A stretch of DNA of 64,000 nt from Hyphomicrobiales bacterium (lineage in GTDB: Bacteria > Pseudomonadota > Alphaproteobacteria > Rhizobiales > Rhizobiaceae), in the NCBI GenBank assembly GCA_900468535.1, contig UBTY01000051.1:25329-89328 (forward strand), given 5' to 3'. The number at the start of each line of letters is the position of its first letter. Within the stretch, counting starts at the first letter, position 1. Made by a program: the position numbers and the translations under genes. Below, in pieces: positions 1-9,050 of the stretch. The notes beneath the pieces were generated by a model, which searched no databases, was not told the DNA's origin, and saw only the letters and a list, made by a program, of their open reading frames with translations.

Positions 1-2572
1 CCGGGAAACGCAACCCGTCATCACTAACGACATCGGTCGGGAAGACCGGTTCGAGTTTCCTTCGTTTCTCACCGATCACGGCGTGGTCGCCCTAGTGAAC
101 GTTCCTATCTTCCTGCCAGGGCGCATCCCTTGGGGCATCCTGCAAGTCGACGCCCGCGAACCCCGCGAGTTCGATCAGGAGGACATCGAGTTCCTAAAGA
201 CCTATTCGATGGTGCTCGGCCCGGTCATCGACCGAATTCAACTCGCGAGAGAGCGGAAGGCCACCGAAGCTCTACGCGCGGCCGACTTTGCGGCGTTGGA
301 GGAATTGCAGCGCATCAGTGCAGAGCTAGTCGGTGACCGGGAGCCAGACGTGCTCTACAATCGCATCGTTGAGGCCGCCGCTTTTTTCATGCAGTCGGAC
401 GCGGCCAGCATTCAGGTGCTCGACCCGACAGCCAATCAGCTCAAACTCATGGCATGGCGCGGTTTTCACTTTGAATCGGCCAAGTTCTGGGACTGGGTGC
501 GTGCGGATACGGGAAGTTCCTGCGGTCGCGCGCTCGGGGCCGGAGAACGCATCATCGTTCCTGACATGGACCAATTCGACGGCGAACTCGAGGATGTGGA
601 AGCCTATCGGCGATCCAACCTTCTTTCTGTCCAGTCCACGCCGCTCAGGGCGTTTAGTGGCCAGGTCGTCGGTATGCTGTCGACCCATTGGCAAGCTCGA
701 CGAGAAATTTCGTCAGACGACTGCCGACACTTCGACGTGCTGGCGCGGTTATCGGCCGATCTGATCGAGCGCATTCATGCCACCGAGCGGCTTCGGGATA
801 GCGAGTCGACACTCGCTGCGGCGCTCGAAAGTGTACCGGTCGGAGTCGCTGTGATGGATCTTGCGGGAGCAGCCGTGGTTTCGAACGCGGAATACCGCCG
901 CTTTCTCCCGAACGCAATCATTCCGTCACGAGACCCTACGGCACTGGCAAGGTGGCAGGCTTGGGATTCGGACGGACGGGCGATCGATCCGAGCGGCTTC
1001 CCCATTGCACGCGCCTTGGGGGGCGAAGCCGTCATGCCGGGCCTCGAAATGCTTCTTATCGATCCTGATGGTAAGGAGACGTGGACAACAGTCGCGTCCG
1101 TGCCGATCCGCGACGAACAGGGTCGGGTGACCGGTGCCGCCACGGCAATTTCCGATATCGATCGGGCCAAGCGCAGTGCTGAAGCGTTGCGTGTCAGTGA
1201 GGAGCGCCTTCGCCAGTTTGGCGAAGCGTCCCAAGACGTCCTCTGGATTCGCGATGCCGACCGCCTGCAGTGGCAATATCTGACAACTGCCTTCGAAGCG
1301 ATCTACGGATTGAGCCGCGATAAGGCACTGAGCGGCGACAATTTTCGCAACTGGCTCGACCTTATCGTTCCTGCAGATCGTAAGCATGCGGCCGAAGCTA
1401 TCAAGCGCGTGCACCAAGGCGAATATCTGACGTTCGACTATCGCGTCCGCCGTCCCAACGATGGCGCGATCCGCTGGCTGCGCGACACCGACTTTCCCAT
1501 TGCCGATCCGGATGGCAAGATCCGGCTGATTGGAGGCGTTGGCCACGACATGACCGAATTGCGCGAGATCGAACGGCGCCTTCAGGTTCTCATGGAAGGA
1601 ATTCCACAACTCGTCTGGCGAGCGGTTGGCGAAGGCTACTGGACTTGGTCGAGTCCGCAGTGGCGACAATATACCGGGTTTGGACCCCAAGATAGCCAAG
1701 GATTGGGGTGGCTGAGTGCATTCCATCCGGAGGATCACGACGCACTGAGAACCGCTTGGAGAGACGCTCAAGCGGATGGAATATTTGAGATCGACGCGCG
1801 GATTTGCCGGGCAAACGACAACAGTTTCCGCTGGTTCCAAACACGGGCGTCAGCGGTGCGCGATGAAGCTGGCGCGATCATCGAATGGCTCGGCACATCA
1901 ACCGACGTCCATGACATGCGGGAGTTGCAGGAGCGCCAGAAAATACTGGTCGCCGAACTCCAGCATCGAACCCGCAATCTCATGAGCGTCGTGCGCTCGG
2001 TTTCGGACAAGACTTCGCGTGCCAGCGCGAACTTGTCGGAGTTCCGCGCTCGGTTTCGAGATCAGCTGGAAGCGCTATCGCGCGTCCAAGGTCTGCTTTC
2101 TCGCCTGAACGAGCACGAGCGGGTGACATTCGACGAGCTCATTCATGCCGAGCTAGGATCAATGAATGGGACGACGGATCAAGTGACGCTTCATGGGCCG
2201 AAAGGCGTGCGCCTTCGTTCCTCGGCGGTGCAGATACTCGCGATGGCTCTTCACGAACTGGCGACAAATGCAGTAAAGTATGGCGCGCTTAGTCAGCCGC
2301 TGGGCAGGTTGGTCGTGCACTGGACGTTGGAAACAATCGCGGCAGACGACACAGCTTGGCTCCACATCGATTGGCGTGAGAAGGGCGTCATCATCCCTCC
2401 TGTACCGCCAGCCAGGCTCGGTGGCGGGCAGGGACGCGAGCTTATTGAGCGGGCCTTGCCATATCAGCTCCGGGCCAAAACCAGTTTCAAGATTGAATCA
2501 GACGGCGTTCATTGCACAATTTCGATGCCGATTTCGAAAACCACGAGATCACCGGAGGTTACCGTTGCCTAG
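1..2572 (+). CDS. HWE-family sensor histidine kinase, 5' end outside the window
   Basis: Cytoplasmic sensor kinase that would autophosphorylate on histidine and pass the phosphate to a receiver. The frame is open from base 2, so the GTG at 83 is internal and the true start lies upstream. In order: the end of a GAF domain, a second GAF domain (about 300-780), three PAS-like segments (about 800-1900), then the HWE kinase core. The H-box reads ELQHRTRNLM (about 1957), the N-box HELATNAVKYG (about 2257), and the family's W-x-E is present as WRE near 2370. No membrane segment is visible. The next gene starts inside its last codons, so the two are translationally coupled. HWE kinases feed the general stress response in several alphaproteobacteria; that role here is inference. 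Confidence 0.93.
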   Translation, partial: RETQPVITNDIGREDRFEFPSFLTDHGVVALVNVPIFLPGRIPWGILQVDAREPREFDQEDIEFLKTYSMVLGPVIDRIQLARERKATEALRAADFAALEELQRISAELVGDREPDVLYNRIVEAAAFFMQSDAASIQVLDPTANQLKLMAWRGFHFESAKFWDWVRADTGSSCGRALGAGERIIVPDMDQFDGELEDVEAYRRSNLLSVQSTPLRAFSGQVVGMLSTHWQARREISSDDCRHFDVLARLSADLIERIHATERLRDSESTLAAALESVPVGVAVMDLAGAAVVSNAEYRRFLPNAIIPSRDPTALARWQAWDSDGRAIDPSGFPIARALGGEAVMPGLEMLLIDPDGKETWTTVASVPIRDEQGRVTGAATAISDIDRAKRSAEALRVSEERLRQFGEASQDVLWIRDADRLQWQYLTTAFEAIYGLSRDKALSGDNFRNWLDLIVPADRKHAAEAIKRVHQGEYLTFDYRVRRPNDGAIRWLRDTDFPIADPDGKIRLIGGVGHDMTELREIERRLQVLMEGIPQLVWRAVGEGYWTWSSPQWRQYTGFGPQDSQGLGWLSAFHPEDHDALRTAWRDAQADGIFEIDARICRANDNSFRWFQTRASAVRDEAGAIIEWLGTSTDVHDMRELQERQKILVAELQHRTRNLMSVVRSVSDKTSRASANLSEFRARFRDQLEALSRVQGLLSRLNEHERVTFDELIHAELGSMNGTTDQVTLHGPKGVRLRSSAVQILAMALHELATNAVKYGALSQPLGRLVVHWTLETIAADDTAWLHIDWREKGVIIPPVPPARLGGGQGRELIERALPYQLRAKTSFKIESDGVHCTISMPISKTTRSPEVTVA

Positions 2573-2936
2573 TTTCACTTTGAAAAGTTGCCGTGTCCTC
2601 GTCGCTGAAGATGAATACATGCTTGCCCAGGAATTGGAGACCGAGCTTCACGATGCCGGCGCGATCGTCATTGGGCCGGTCGCAACCCTTGCCGAGGCGA
2701 TTACCCTCATCAACACTGATGTCGACATTGACGGAGCGATCCTGGACGCAAACTTGGGGGGAGAGTTGGTATATCCGGCAGCCGAGCTACTCATCGACCG
2801 GGGAGTGCCTATCGTGTTGACGACCGGCTACGACGCCTCCGCCATTCCGTCACGCTTTCGAAGCCTGCTGCGATGTGAAAAACCCGTTGACGTGAAGAAT
2901 GTCGTCAATGCGATCGGTCTTGCTTTGGAGATCTGA
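2565..2936 (+). CDS. Single-domain response regulator (receiver only)
   Basis: A 123-residue CheY-like receiver with no output domain. The acidic pair E15-D16, the phosphoacceptor D61 (AILDANLGG), the switch threonine in VLTTGYD and K106 are all present. I choose the TTG at 2565: a GGAGG lies six bases upstream, and the receiver fold starts a few residues later. It overlaps the kinase stop by eight bases, making this its likely cognate receiver. Stand-alone receivers next to HWE kinases often act as phosphate sinks or relays to PhyR-type regulators; this is inferred from context only. Confidence 0.9.
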   Translation: MPSFTLKSCRVLVAEDEYMLAQELETELHDAGAIVIGPVATLAEAITLINTDVDIDGAILDANLGGELVYPAAELLIDRGVPIVLTTGYDASAIPSRFRSLLRCEKPVDVKNVVNAIGLALEI

Positions 2937-3235
2937 AGCCCTCCTGGTGTGATAAATCCTGTTCGGAGGCTCGGAGTACGCCAGGTGGGCTCATTGGCGC
3001 TTTCGGTACTTCAACGAGCATGACAGAGTTGCTGAGCGGCTATGCGATCACGACCGCAGAGACTGAAGGGGACTTGCGGTGCATTCGCGGGGTGGACGTC
3101 GGCATACCCCGCTGTTCGCTTTGTTGCGGGATCAGCTCAGGCGTTTCGAGCGGCTTTGCCCAGAACGCGCTATCGGTATCGGAGAAGATACTCGTGTTCG
3201 GCGAAACCGCACGACACCTTGACCGTTTCCCTGCC

Positions 3236-4126
3236 ATGACAGACGTGGATCGTGAAAAGAAAGACGCAGTCGAGCCGTTGCAGGAAACGGTTTCGTTCGC
3301 TTTTGACCGGATGACAGTCGTCCGTTTCAGAGAGATATTCCCCAACGCGCGCTGGAGCGACACGCTCCATGCATGGACGGTGCCAGGTAAGACGGCGCGC
3401 CGCCGCATCGACCGATGGCTTGCCGCCGAGAATGCGCGACGATCGCAATTTGAAGAGGAGCGTGGTCGAGATGCTTACGAATTCGAGCCGATCCTTAGCC
3501 CCTACCTGCAGGTCTTCGACCGCGGCTTCCGCGTTCGCACCCCTTACTCAAGAACCGTCGTCGAAGAGTTGCGCCAGGTGCCCTTCGCGCGCTGGAATGG
3601 CGACGACCGCGCATGGGAGGTGCCATTCTCCTCATATGACGATCTTCAGGACCGATGGGAAACGATCGTGGAGGCCGCGAGGAGAGCCGAGCCTGAAGAG
3701 CGGCGGAAACGCGCGGAGGCTCGCCGAGGAACCGAAGAGGAGGCCAAAGCAAAGCGCCGGACCTCCGAGCGCAGGAAGAAGCGCCTACCAGTTCCAGGCG
3801 ACGATCTTCCTCCTCTGCAGCGGCCGGTCGCGACCGCCGTTTATGGGATCGTCGTCCTGACCGAAATTACGGGCGAGTTGGTAGATCCGAATGAGGTTGC
3901 CGAGCATCATCCGGACGCAGACGACGAACATGTCTGGGCAGGGTGGCGGTCTCCGACCTTGGATGAGCTCGTTCATACCTGGCCAGCGCGAGTGGAGCCG
4001 GGCGAGTACGAGCGGCTACGCGGGTGGTGGCAGCCGACGCTCGATGAGCTGAGAGAAGCGAGACGAAGAGCAAAGTCAATCGATCGCCGCAGGCGAAAGG
4101 GCGATAAGGCCGCAGATGTGGAATGA
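3236..4126 (+). CDS. Unrecognised charged protein with internal repeats
   Basis: About 296 residues from ATG 3236; the frame is open back to another ATG at 3020, and neither has a clear ribosome site. I do not recognise a named function. Two copies of a segment of the type FA/PxARWxxxxxAWxVP are visible (about residues 34-52 and 117-133), weakly resembling the HARP module of SMARCAL1/HepA-type proteins. A strongly basic, charged helix follows (about 150-190). A second repeat pair carries W-x2-PTLDEL (about residues 234 and 260). There is no signal peptide or membrane segment. It may bind nucleic acid or protein; no function is claimed. Confidence 0.7.
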   Translation: MTDVDREKKDAVEPLQETVSFAFDRMTVVRFREIFPNARWSDTLHAWTVPGKTARRRIDRWLAAENARRSQFEEERGRDAYEFEPILSPYLQVFDRGFRVRTPYSRTVVEELRQVPFARWNGDDRAWEVPFSSYDDLQDRWETIVEAARRAEPEERRKRAEARRGTEEEAKAKRRTSERRKKRLPVPGDDLPPLQRPVATAVYGIVVLTEITGELVDPNEVAEHHPDADDEHVWAGWRSPTLDELVHTWPARVEPGEYERLRGWWQPTLDELREARRRAKSIDRRRRKGDKAADVE

Positions 4127-4177
4127 CGTCGCCCGGCTCTATATTGCTTTAGGAGTGACTGAAAGAGGAGGTCGGGC

Positions 4178-4579
4178 ATGCATATCGACGGCGCTTGTCA
4201 TTGCGGAAAGGTCACCTACGAGGCGAACATCAATCCTGAAAACATTTCGATCTGTCATTGCACCGATTGCCAACGGCTGACGGGATCGGCCTATCGCGTG
4301 ACAGTCAGCGCGTCGCGTAGCGATTTCCGCATTACGTCCGGTGATCCGAGGGTCTACACAAAAATCGCCGACAATGGTCGCCGAAGGATGCAGTACTTCT
4401 GCTCGAATTGTGGTTCTCCGATCTATACCACGGGCGAGTTGGAAGATGCGGAGCAGGTGGGCATCCGGCTCGGAACGGTAAATCAGCGCCAGGCGCTCAA
4501 ACCCAGAGCACAGTTCTGGTGTTCGTCGGAACTGCCCTGGGCCGAAGATCTTGGCACTCTGCCACGACACTCTAAATGA
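4178..4579 (+). CDS. GFA/CENP-V family zinc-binding protein
   Basis: A 133-residue protein of the glutathione-dependent formaldehyde-activating (GFA, DUF636) fold. Zinc-ligand motifs are visible as CHCGK (residue 8 on), CHCTDC (about 28-33) and CSNCGSP (about 75-81). The ATG follows a GAGGAGG ribosome site. Family members bind zinc, and some were proposed to join formaldehyde to glutathione; most have no proven substrate. A second, broken member lies at 17524. No EcfG-type promoter was found upstream of this copy. Confidence 0.88.
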   Translation: MHIDGACHCGKVTYEANINPENISICHCTDCQRLTGSAYRVTVSASRSDFRITSGDPRVYTKIADNGRRRMQYFCSNCGSPIYTTGELEDAEQVGIRLGTVNQRQALKPRAQFWCSSELPWAEDLGTLPRHSK

Positions 4580-4674
4580 TGTGTCTCGTTCCCTTTGAAA
4601 AGGAAGGGCGAAACTTTCGCAACAAGGGAGCGCTTTGTGAGTTTCCTCGTGATCTAAATCACAGGGGACCAGGT

Positions 4675-4982
4675 ATGGCAAACGATAGCACAATGACCAT
4701 CCGCGCCAATTTTGAAACGCGAGAGGCAGCAGATCTCGCAGTCGAAACCTTGTTCAACAGCTCGCAATTCTCAGGCCGCATGTCTTCATCCAGTCGGCGG
4801 AAGCGGATAACGCGTCGGGATCGAAAGCTTCGGACGGCGACGTCGTGCAAGGCGACGGCTCCCCCAATGATGCGCCGCTCGCGGGCGACATCGAGGTGTC
4901 CGTCGACAAAGCCGAAAGCCTGCTACCCAAGGTCAGCCGGATTTTTGAGGACCTTTGCGCAATGCGCGTGTCGAGCAACTGA
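4675..4982 (+). pseudogene. Frameshifted small acidic stress-type protein
   Basis: Translation starts at ATG 4675 (MANDSTMTIRANFETREAAD) and should continue one frame back from about 4752 (VQQLAILRPHVFIQ), ending at TGA 4980-4982. Together the two frames give a protein of about 100 residues, with a ferredoxin-like start, an acidic Asp/Gly-rich middle and a GDIEVSVD strand. This matches small conserved rhizobial proteins that I know only as uncharacterised. One base is missing near 4747-4752 (CCC to CC, or GG to G). Restoring it gives an uninterrupted frame. Confidence 0.75.
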
Positions 4983-4985
4983 GCT

Positions 4986-6334
4986 ATGGCGAACAATGAG
5001 CAGAGCGGATGTGGCCGCCGTATTCTGGTCACCGGTGCAAGCATCGCTGGCAACGCACTTGCCTGGTGGCTTGCCAAGCGAGGCTTCGACGTGACCGTCG
5101 TCGAGCGCTATCCTCAGTTTCGTGACGGCGGACAGAACGTCGACATTCGTGGAGCGGCTCGCGAAGTCCTTAGGAAAATGGGTCTCGAACAAGCGGTCGC
5201 CGACAGCGGCACTGGAGAGACAGGTGTCCGGTTTGTGGACGCCGCCGACACCACTGTCGCACAGTTTGACGTCGCGGACCTCGGTGCCGACGGACCGACT
5301 GCTGAGCTCGAAATACTTCGCGGGGATCTGGCGCGCATCTTCTACGACGCCTCCAGGCAATCGTAAGCTTCAGGTTCGACGATTGCATTGAGGACGTTGG
5401 CGACATGGACGACCGTGTAGAGGTTTTCTTCAGAGGAGGCGTTCGCGAGCACTATGATCTAGTCGCTGTCGCCGAGGGCGTCGGCTCCGCTACCCGCGAG
5501 CGTCTGTTTCCTGGCGAAAACGATCCCCGTTGGCTCGACGTGACGATGGGATACTTAACAATTCCCAAGGGCAATTGGGATGGGGACCTCTGCCGGATCT
5601 TTACAGCCGGCAAGGGACGGAGCATCTGGCTGAGACCTGACAACAAGGGCACGACACGAGCCATCCTCACAGTTCAAAAACAGGCCGATGGCGACGAAAC
5701 GCTTTCGCGCGCACAGGAGATTGCATTCTTGCGAGAGCGTTTCGCTGATGTCGACTGGGAGGCTCCGCGCGTCCTTCGCGGATTGGAGGCGGCCGACGAC
5801 CTTTATTTCGACGTCCTGCGTCAGGTGAAGATGCGGGCGTGGTCGAAAGGTCGCGTCGTACTGACCGGCGACGCGGCGTGGTGCGCCACGCCGATCGCAG
5901 GGATTGGAACTACGCTTGCGATCGTCGGCGCCTACATCCTGGCAGGCGAGTTGTCGCAGTCGACGGATCTCCAGAAAGCTCTGAAGCGCTACGAACGGAT
6001 CATGCGTCCTTACGTCGAAAAAGGCCAGAACGTGCCGAAGTTTGCCCCGAAATTGCTGCAGCCACAAACGACGCTGGGCGTGGCTTTGCAAAGGGCGGTA
6101 CTGCGCGTGGTCGACACGCCCGGTGTCAAGCAGTTTGCCACGAAGCAGTTTATATCCGGTGCCGATGAGTTCGGCTTGCCTGCGTATGACAAGATCGCCT
6201 CACAGCGCGGAAGCCCGCGCATGCTACACGATCTGCGAGAAATAAATCATGGAAACTTTAGGATCTCGGGGGTGTCGCCGATAAATCCAAAAGGAGAAAA
6301 CATCAATGAAGAAGATCGCAATTCTCTCCGCTAG
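4986..6334 (+). pseudogene. Frameshifted FAD-dependent monooxygenase
   Basis: The first frame (4986-5366) carries a Rossmann FAD-binding start (ILVTGASIAGNALAWWLAKR) and E-R at the end of the second strand. The second frame (open from about 5350, to 6334) carries the GD motif VVLTGDAAWCATPIAG and the C-terminal helices. They join if one base is restored at 5358-5361 (CAA to CAAA, giving RQIVSFRFDD). The whole is about 440 residues, a PHBH/TetX-type aromatic hydroxylase. The C-terminal tail after about 6190 looks atypical and may be off frame too. It starts three bases after the preceding pseudogene. Confidence 0.82.
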
Positions 6335-6485
6335 CCTGTTGCTTGCCGCGTCCGGCGCAGTGGCGCAAACGACGAGCACATCGCAGTAAACGACGCCTGC
6401 GGGAAACCAAGTCTTGCCTTTCCAGAAACTCGGGAACATGATTGCTTGGTGGAAGTTCACTTTCCGAACTCATGAGGATTTCTGA
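6306..6485 (+). pseudogene. Small secreted protein with an in-frame TAA
   Basis: ATG 6306 follows AAAGGAG and opens a clear signal peptide (MKKIAILSASLLLAASGAVA, then QTTSTSQ). TAA at 6387-6389 ends it after 27 codons. The same frame then continues for 31 codons (TTPAGNQ... to ...RTHEDF) and stops at 6483-6485. One C-to-T change (CAA to TAA) would explain it. The signal peptide plus Thr/Ser/Pro-rich start resembles small periplasmic proteins of rhizobia. It overlaps the out-of-frame tail of the monooxygenase pseudogene. Confidence 0.55.
6433..6457 (+). promoter_or_regulatory. EcfG-type promoter, GGAAC-N16-AGTT
   Basis: GGAAC at 6433-6437 and AGTT at 6454-6457, 42 bases before the start at 6499. 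The -10 element differs from CGTT by one base. Confidence 0.5.
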
Positions 6486-6498
6486 CGGAGGAAGGAGA

Positions 6499-6666
6499 AT
6501 GGCATCCACGGGAACGGACGCCTCGCATTCCAAAAGCGACTCTAAGTCGACTTCTTCAAAGAGTGCGTTGGCGACGACGAAGCGCGTAAGTTCGTCCCGC
6601 AAACAGGGCGGTTCGCATGAGCAGCACGTCAAGGCGGGTGAGCAGAGCCACAAGAATTCGAAGTGA
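6499..6666 (+). CDS. Small basic Ser/Lys/His-rich protein
   Basis: A 55-residue, very hydrophilic protein. The second half (SSRKQGGSHEQHVKAGEQSH) recalls the Lys/Gly repeats of KGG-type stress-induced bacterial proteins. The start is fixed by GGAGGAAGGAG just before ATG 6499. A probable EcfG-type promoter lies upstream. It is likely disordered and abundant under stress; this is inference. Confidence 0.65.
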   Translation: MASTGTDASHSKSDSKSTSSKSALATTKRVSSSRKQGGSHEQHVKAGEQSHKNSK

Positions 6667-6751
6667 CGTCGAATGCTTCGACCAAATGTTGAAGGGGCGC
6701 GGATCACTCCGCGCCCGAATTGTCTCAGGCGATCAAGAAGAGCCTCAACCG

Positions 6752-8245
6752 TCAGGGTGATAGGGCATCACGGCGAACCCACACGCAGACACTTTGCCCA
6801 TTGGTCGGGAAATCTCCCCGACCTTCAATATTCGTGGTTACTTCAGCCTCATGATGACCCAAAAGTTCGATGAACATGGCATTCGAATGACTGGGACCGA
6901 GTTCAACGGATATTTGGCCGCCGTCGCCATTGGACATGACGACCACGCAACCGGGCTCGGTCTCGGTTCCCAGACGTGTGAAGCCGACCACATTCGGATG
7001 GTTGAATTGATCGACCTGTGGTCCATTGCCAAACCTCTGACGCGCTTCCATCAACTTGGCCAAGCAACCGATTGCGGGCATTTCAACCTTCCAATCGCTT
7101 CCGTCGCAAGCTTTATCGCTGTATTCCGCGCCATACAAGTCCGGGTAGAAGACACAGGGCGTGCCATGTTCGCGCAGAAGGATCAAAGCATAGGCGAGGG
7201 GCTTAAACCAAGGCTCGACTGTTGCTTCCAGCGACTGCAGAGGCTGCGTGTCGTGATTGTCCACCAGCGTTACGGCGTGATTTGGAACGGACGAAACCAG
7301 AGATCCGTCAAAAATAGTTCGCATGTCGAAGTCGGCACCCGCCCTGGAGGCATCGTGGAAGCGATGGTGTAGTGCAACGTCGAAAAGCATAAGCTGATTA
7401 TCGACAAGGTCTAAGTATTTTGCGAGCGTCGCCACATCGGGATGCCAGTACTCGGCGACGACGAATAGATCGGTGCCGATGGTGTCGCGCATATAGCCGA
7501 CCCAATCCTTGAAAAACCACGCTGGAATATGCTTGGCCGCATCAAGACGGAAGCCTGCGACCGGTACCTGCTCGGAAAACCAGCGACCCCAGTATTTCAG
7601 CTCTTCGTATACTGCCTTGTTACGAAATTCGACGTCTGCTCCCATAAGGTAGTCGAAGTTACCCAGCTCATCATCGACTTCGTCGTTCCACTGACCTTCG
7701 CCATACTCGTTCATGAGCCGGAAGACCCCGGTCTCGTCAGGTCGTTCAATCAGGTCCACCCCACTGAAGCACTGCTTGTCCCAGACAAACTCGGAGTATT
7801 TTCCCTGCCTGCCCGGAAAAGTGAACCGCGTATAGGCAAGAGCCTTGACGTCCTCTTCTCCGATTTGCGTCCGGTCATCGGCATTGACGCGTCGAACGAT
7901 GACGCTTTCCTTTTCGTCCGCACCCATTTTGTGATTTAGCACCACGTCATGGATCGGTCGGATGCCGTGGTCGGCAAGGGTCCTGCAGGCGTTCTCAAAG
8001 GAGGACTTGTCGCCATACTTGGTAGCCACGCTTCCCTTTTGGTCAAATTCCCCAAGGTCGAAGAGATCATACGTGTCGTACCCGACCGAGGCAGCTCCTG
8101 ACGCCCCTTTATAGGCCGGCGGCAGCCACGTGTCAGTGACGCCGATTCTTGCGAGATCTGAAGCTTTTTCGCTAACCTCTCTCCAGAGGCGACCGTCGCC
8201 TGGCAAATACCAATGGAAAAACTGAAATAGTGTGCGTTTGCTCAT
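6752..8245 (-). CDS. amyA: Cytoplasmic alpha-amylase (GH13)
   Basis: A 497-residue glycoside hydrolase 13 enzyme of the AmyA type, which cuts internal alpha-1,4 bonds of glycogen or maltodextrin inside the cell. The start is taken at MSKRTLFQFF; 24 further residues upstream read poorly. Landmarks: DVVLNH (100-105), the nucleophile D235 in GFRLDAAKH, the acid/base E265 in VVAEYWHP, and D332 in VDNHDTQ. There is no signal peptide, and the length is normal for AmyA. A small gene lies 91 bases upstream on the same strand. With trehalose synthase at 54.5 kb it could supply maltose for trehalose formation (inference). Confidence 0.95.
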   Translation of the reverse strand: MSKRTLFQFFHWYLPGDGRLWREVSEKASDLARIGVTDTWLPPAYKGASGAASVGYDTYDLFDLGEFDQKGSVATKYGDKSSFENACRTLADHGIRPIHDVVLNHKMGADEKESVIVRRVNADDRTQIGEEDVKALAYTRFTFPGRQGKYSEFVWDKQCFSGVDLIERPDETGVFRLMNEYGEGQWNDEVDDELGNFDYLMGADVEFRNKAVYEELKYWGRWFSEQVPVAGFRLDAAKHIPAWFFKDWVGYMRDTIGTDLFVVAEYWHPDVATLAKYLDLVDNQLMLFDVALHHRFHDASRAGADFDMRTIFDGSLVSSVPNHAVTLVDNHDTQPLQSLEATVEPWFKPLAYALILLREHGTPCVFYPDLYGAEYSDKACDGSDWKVEMPAIGCLAKLMEARQRFGNGPQVDQFNHPNVVGFTRLGTETEPGCVVVMSNGDGGQISVELGPSHSNAMFIELLGHHEAEVTTNIEGRGDFPTNGQSVCVWVRRDALSP

Positions 8246-8336
8246 TTGGGTCTCGGAAATGCTCAGCGCCGCTTTTTGCAAGCACGCGGGATGCCTCGCG
8301 CGAACGCGCGCGAGCACCCACGCGCTTGCAGGCGGT

Positions 8337-8525
8337 CTATCTGCATTCGCGTCGAATGCGGCTATTGATCAAAAGTTCGTGCAGGGTGGCGAACGGGCCA
8401 AAAAGCCTGAGAAGGTCACGCCTTTGTTTCTTATCGAGACCGCACCGGTCAGCAAAATCGTCAACGCGGTGCACGTTACGAAGCCCGTCAGTCTTGATGT
8501 CGTTAATTTGAAAATGATTGCTCAT
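8337..8525 (-). CDS. Small conserved-looking protein
   Basis: 62 residues, starting after GAGGGG. It is mixed-charge, with a helical middle (CGLDKKQRRDLLRLFGPFAT), and I do not recognise it. It is the first gene before the amylase on the same strand and may share its message. A GGAAC at 8574-8578 on this strand has only a weak -10 match (CATT after 16 bases), so stress control is not claimed. Confidence 0.55.
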   Translation of the reverse strand: MSNHFQINDIKTDGLRNVHRVDDFADRCGLDKKQRRDLLRLFGPFATLHELLINSRIRRECR

Positions 8526-8633
8526 GAAAACCCCTCGAAATCTGCGCGAGAGAAATGTCGATTGTCACACTTGGTTCCATGACGGATTAGGAAATTTTTG
8601 CCCTCGGCGTTCACTCATCCGAGGCTACTCCGG

Positions 8634-9044
8634 TCACGGCTCAGCAAATGCATCTGCTCGCACCGTCACTGTCTTGCCAGTTGGATCCTCGCGAAAAATG
8701 AGCCCCCCCTTGGCTTTCGAATGGCCGGGCACGTAGTCCAAAACCATCTCGACACGTTCAAGAACGGCCTCACCATCGGTAATCTCGCCACGAACGGCCA
8801 CCTGTGACGCCGTGGCGCTGGACTCGTTGCTGATTTCAAACAGAACCTGAACGCCATTGCTTCGCTTTTCCGTTCGAAGGACGATACCTTTGAGATCTGG
8901 GGTCGTGTCGCGGTCGACTACCGCATCCTTGCCGATCCATGCGACTATGGCGACTACCACCAGCGCCGAGACGACGCCGCTAACCCACTCGATCCAATGC
9001 GGCTCACGAGCTTCGATGTCCTTGTCGTTCGAGATCTTGGTCAT
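8634..9044 (-). CDS. TIGR02588 family single-span membrane protein
   Basis: 136 residues: a short cytoplasmic N-terminus, one membrane helix (about 20-42) and an extracytoplasmic beta-rich domain of about 90 residues. This matches the TIGR02588 family as I remember it, almost always paired with TIGR02587, and that gene ends six bases upstream here. Function unknown. The pair probably forms a membrane complex (inference from constant pairing). Confidence 0.82.
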   Translation of the reverse strand: MTKISNDKDIEAREPHWIEWVSGVVSALVVVAIVAWIGKDAVVDRDTTPDLKGIVLRTEKRSNGVQVLFEISNESSATASQVAVRGEITDGEAVLERVEMVLDYVPGHSKAKGGLIFREDPTGKTVTVRADAFAEP

Positions 9045-9050
9045 GGTTCC

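Noticed and set aside
926..1840. 304-codon minus-strand frame inside the HWE kinase
   Set aside because: It is the shadow of a well-supported + strand gene with clear GAF/PAS content; no ribosome site or domain.
8553..8578. Possible EcfG promoter for the small gene before the amylase
   Set aside because: GGAAC with CATT or ATTT; -10 element poor.
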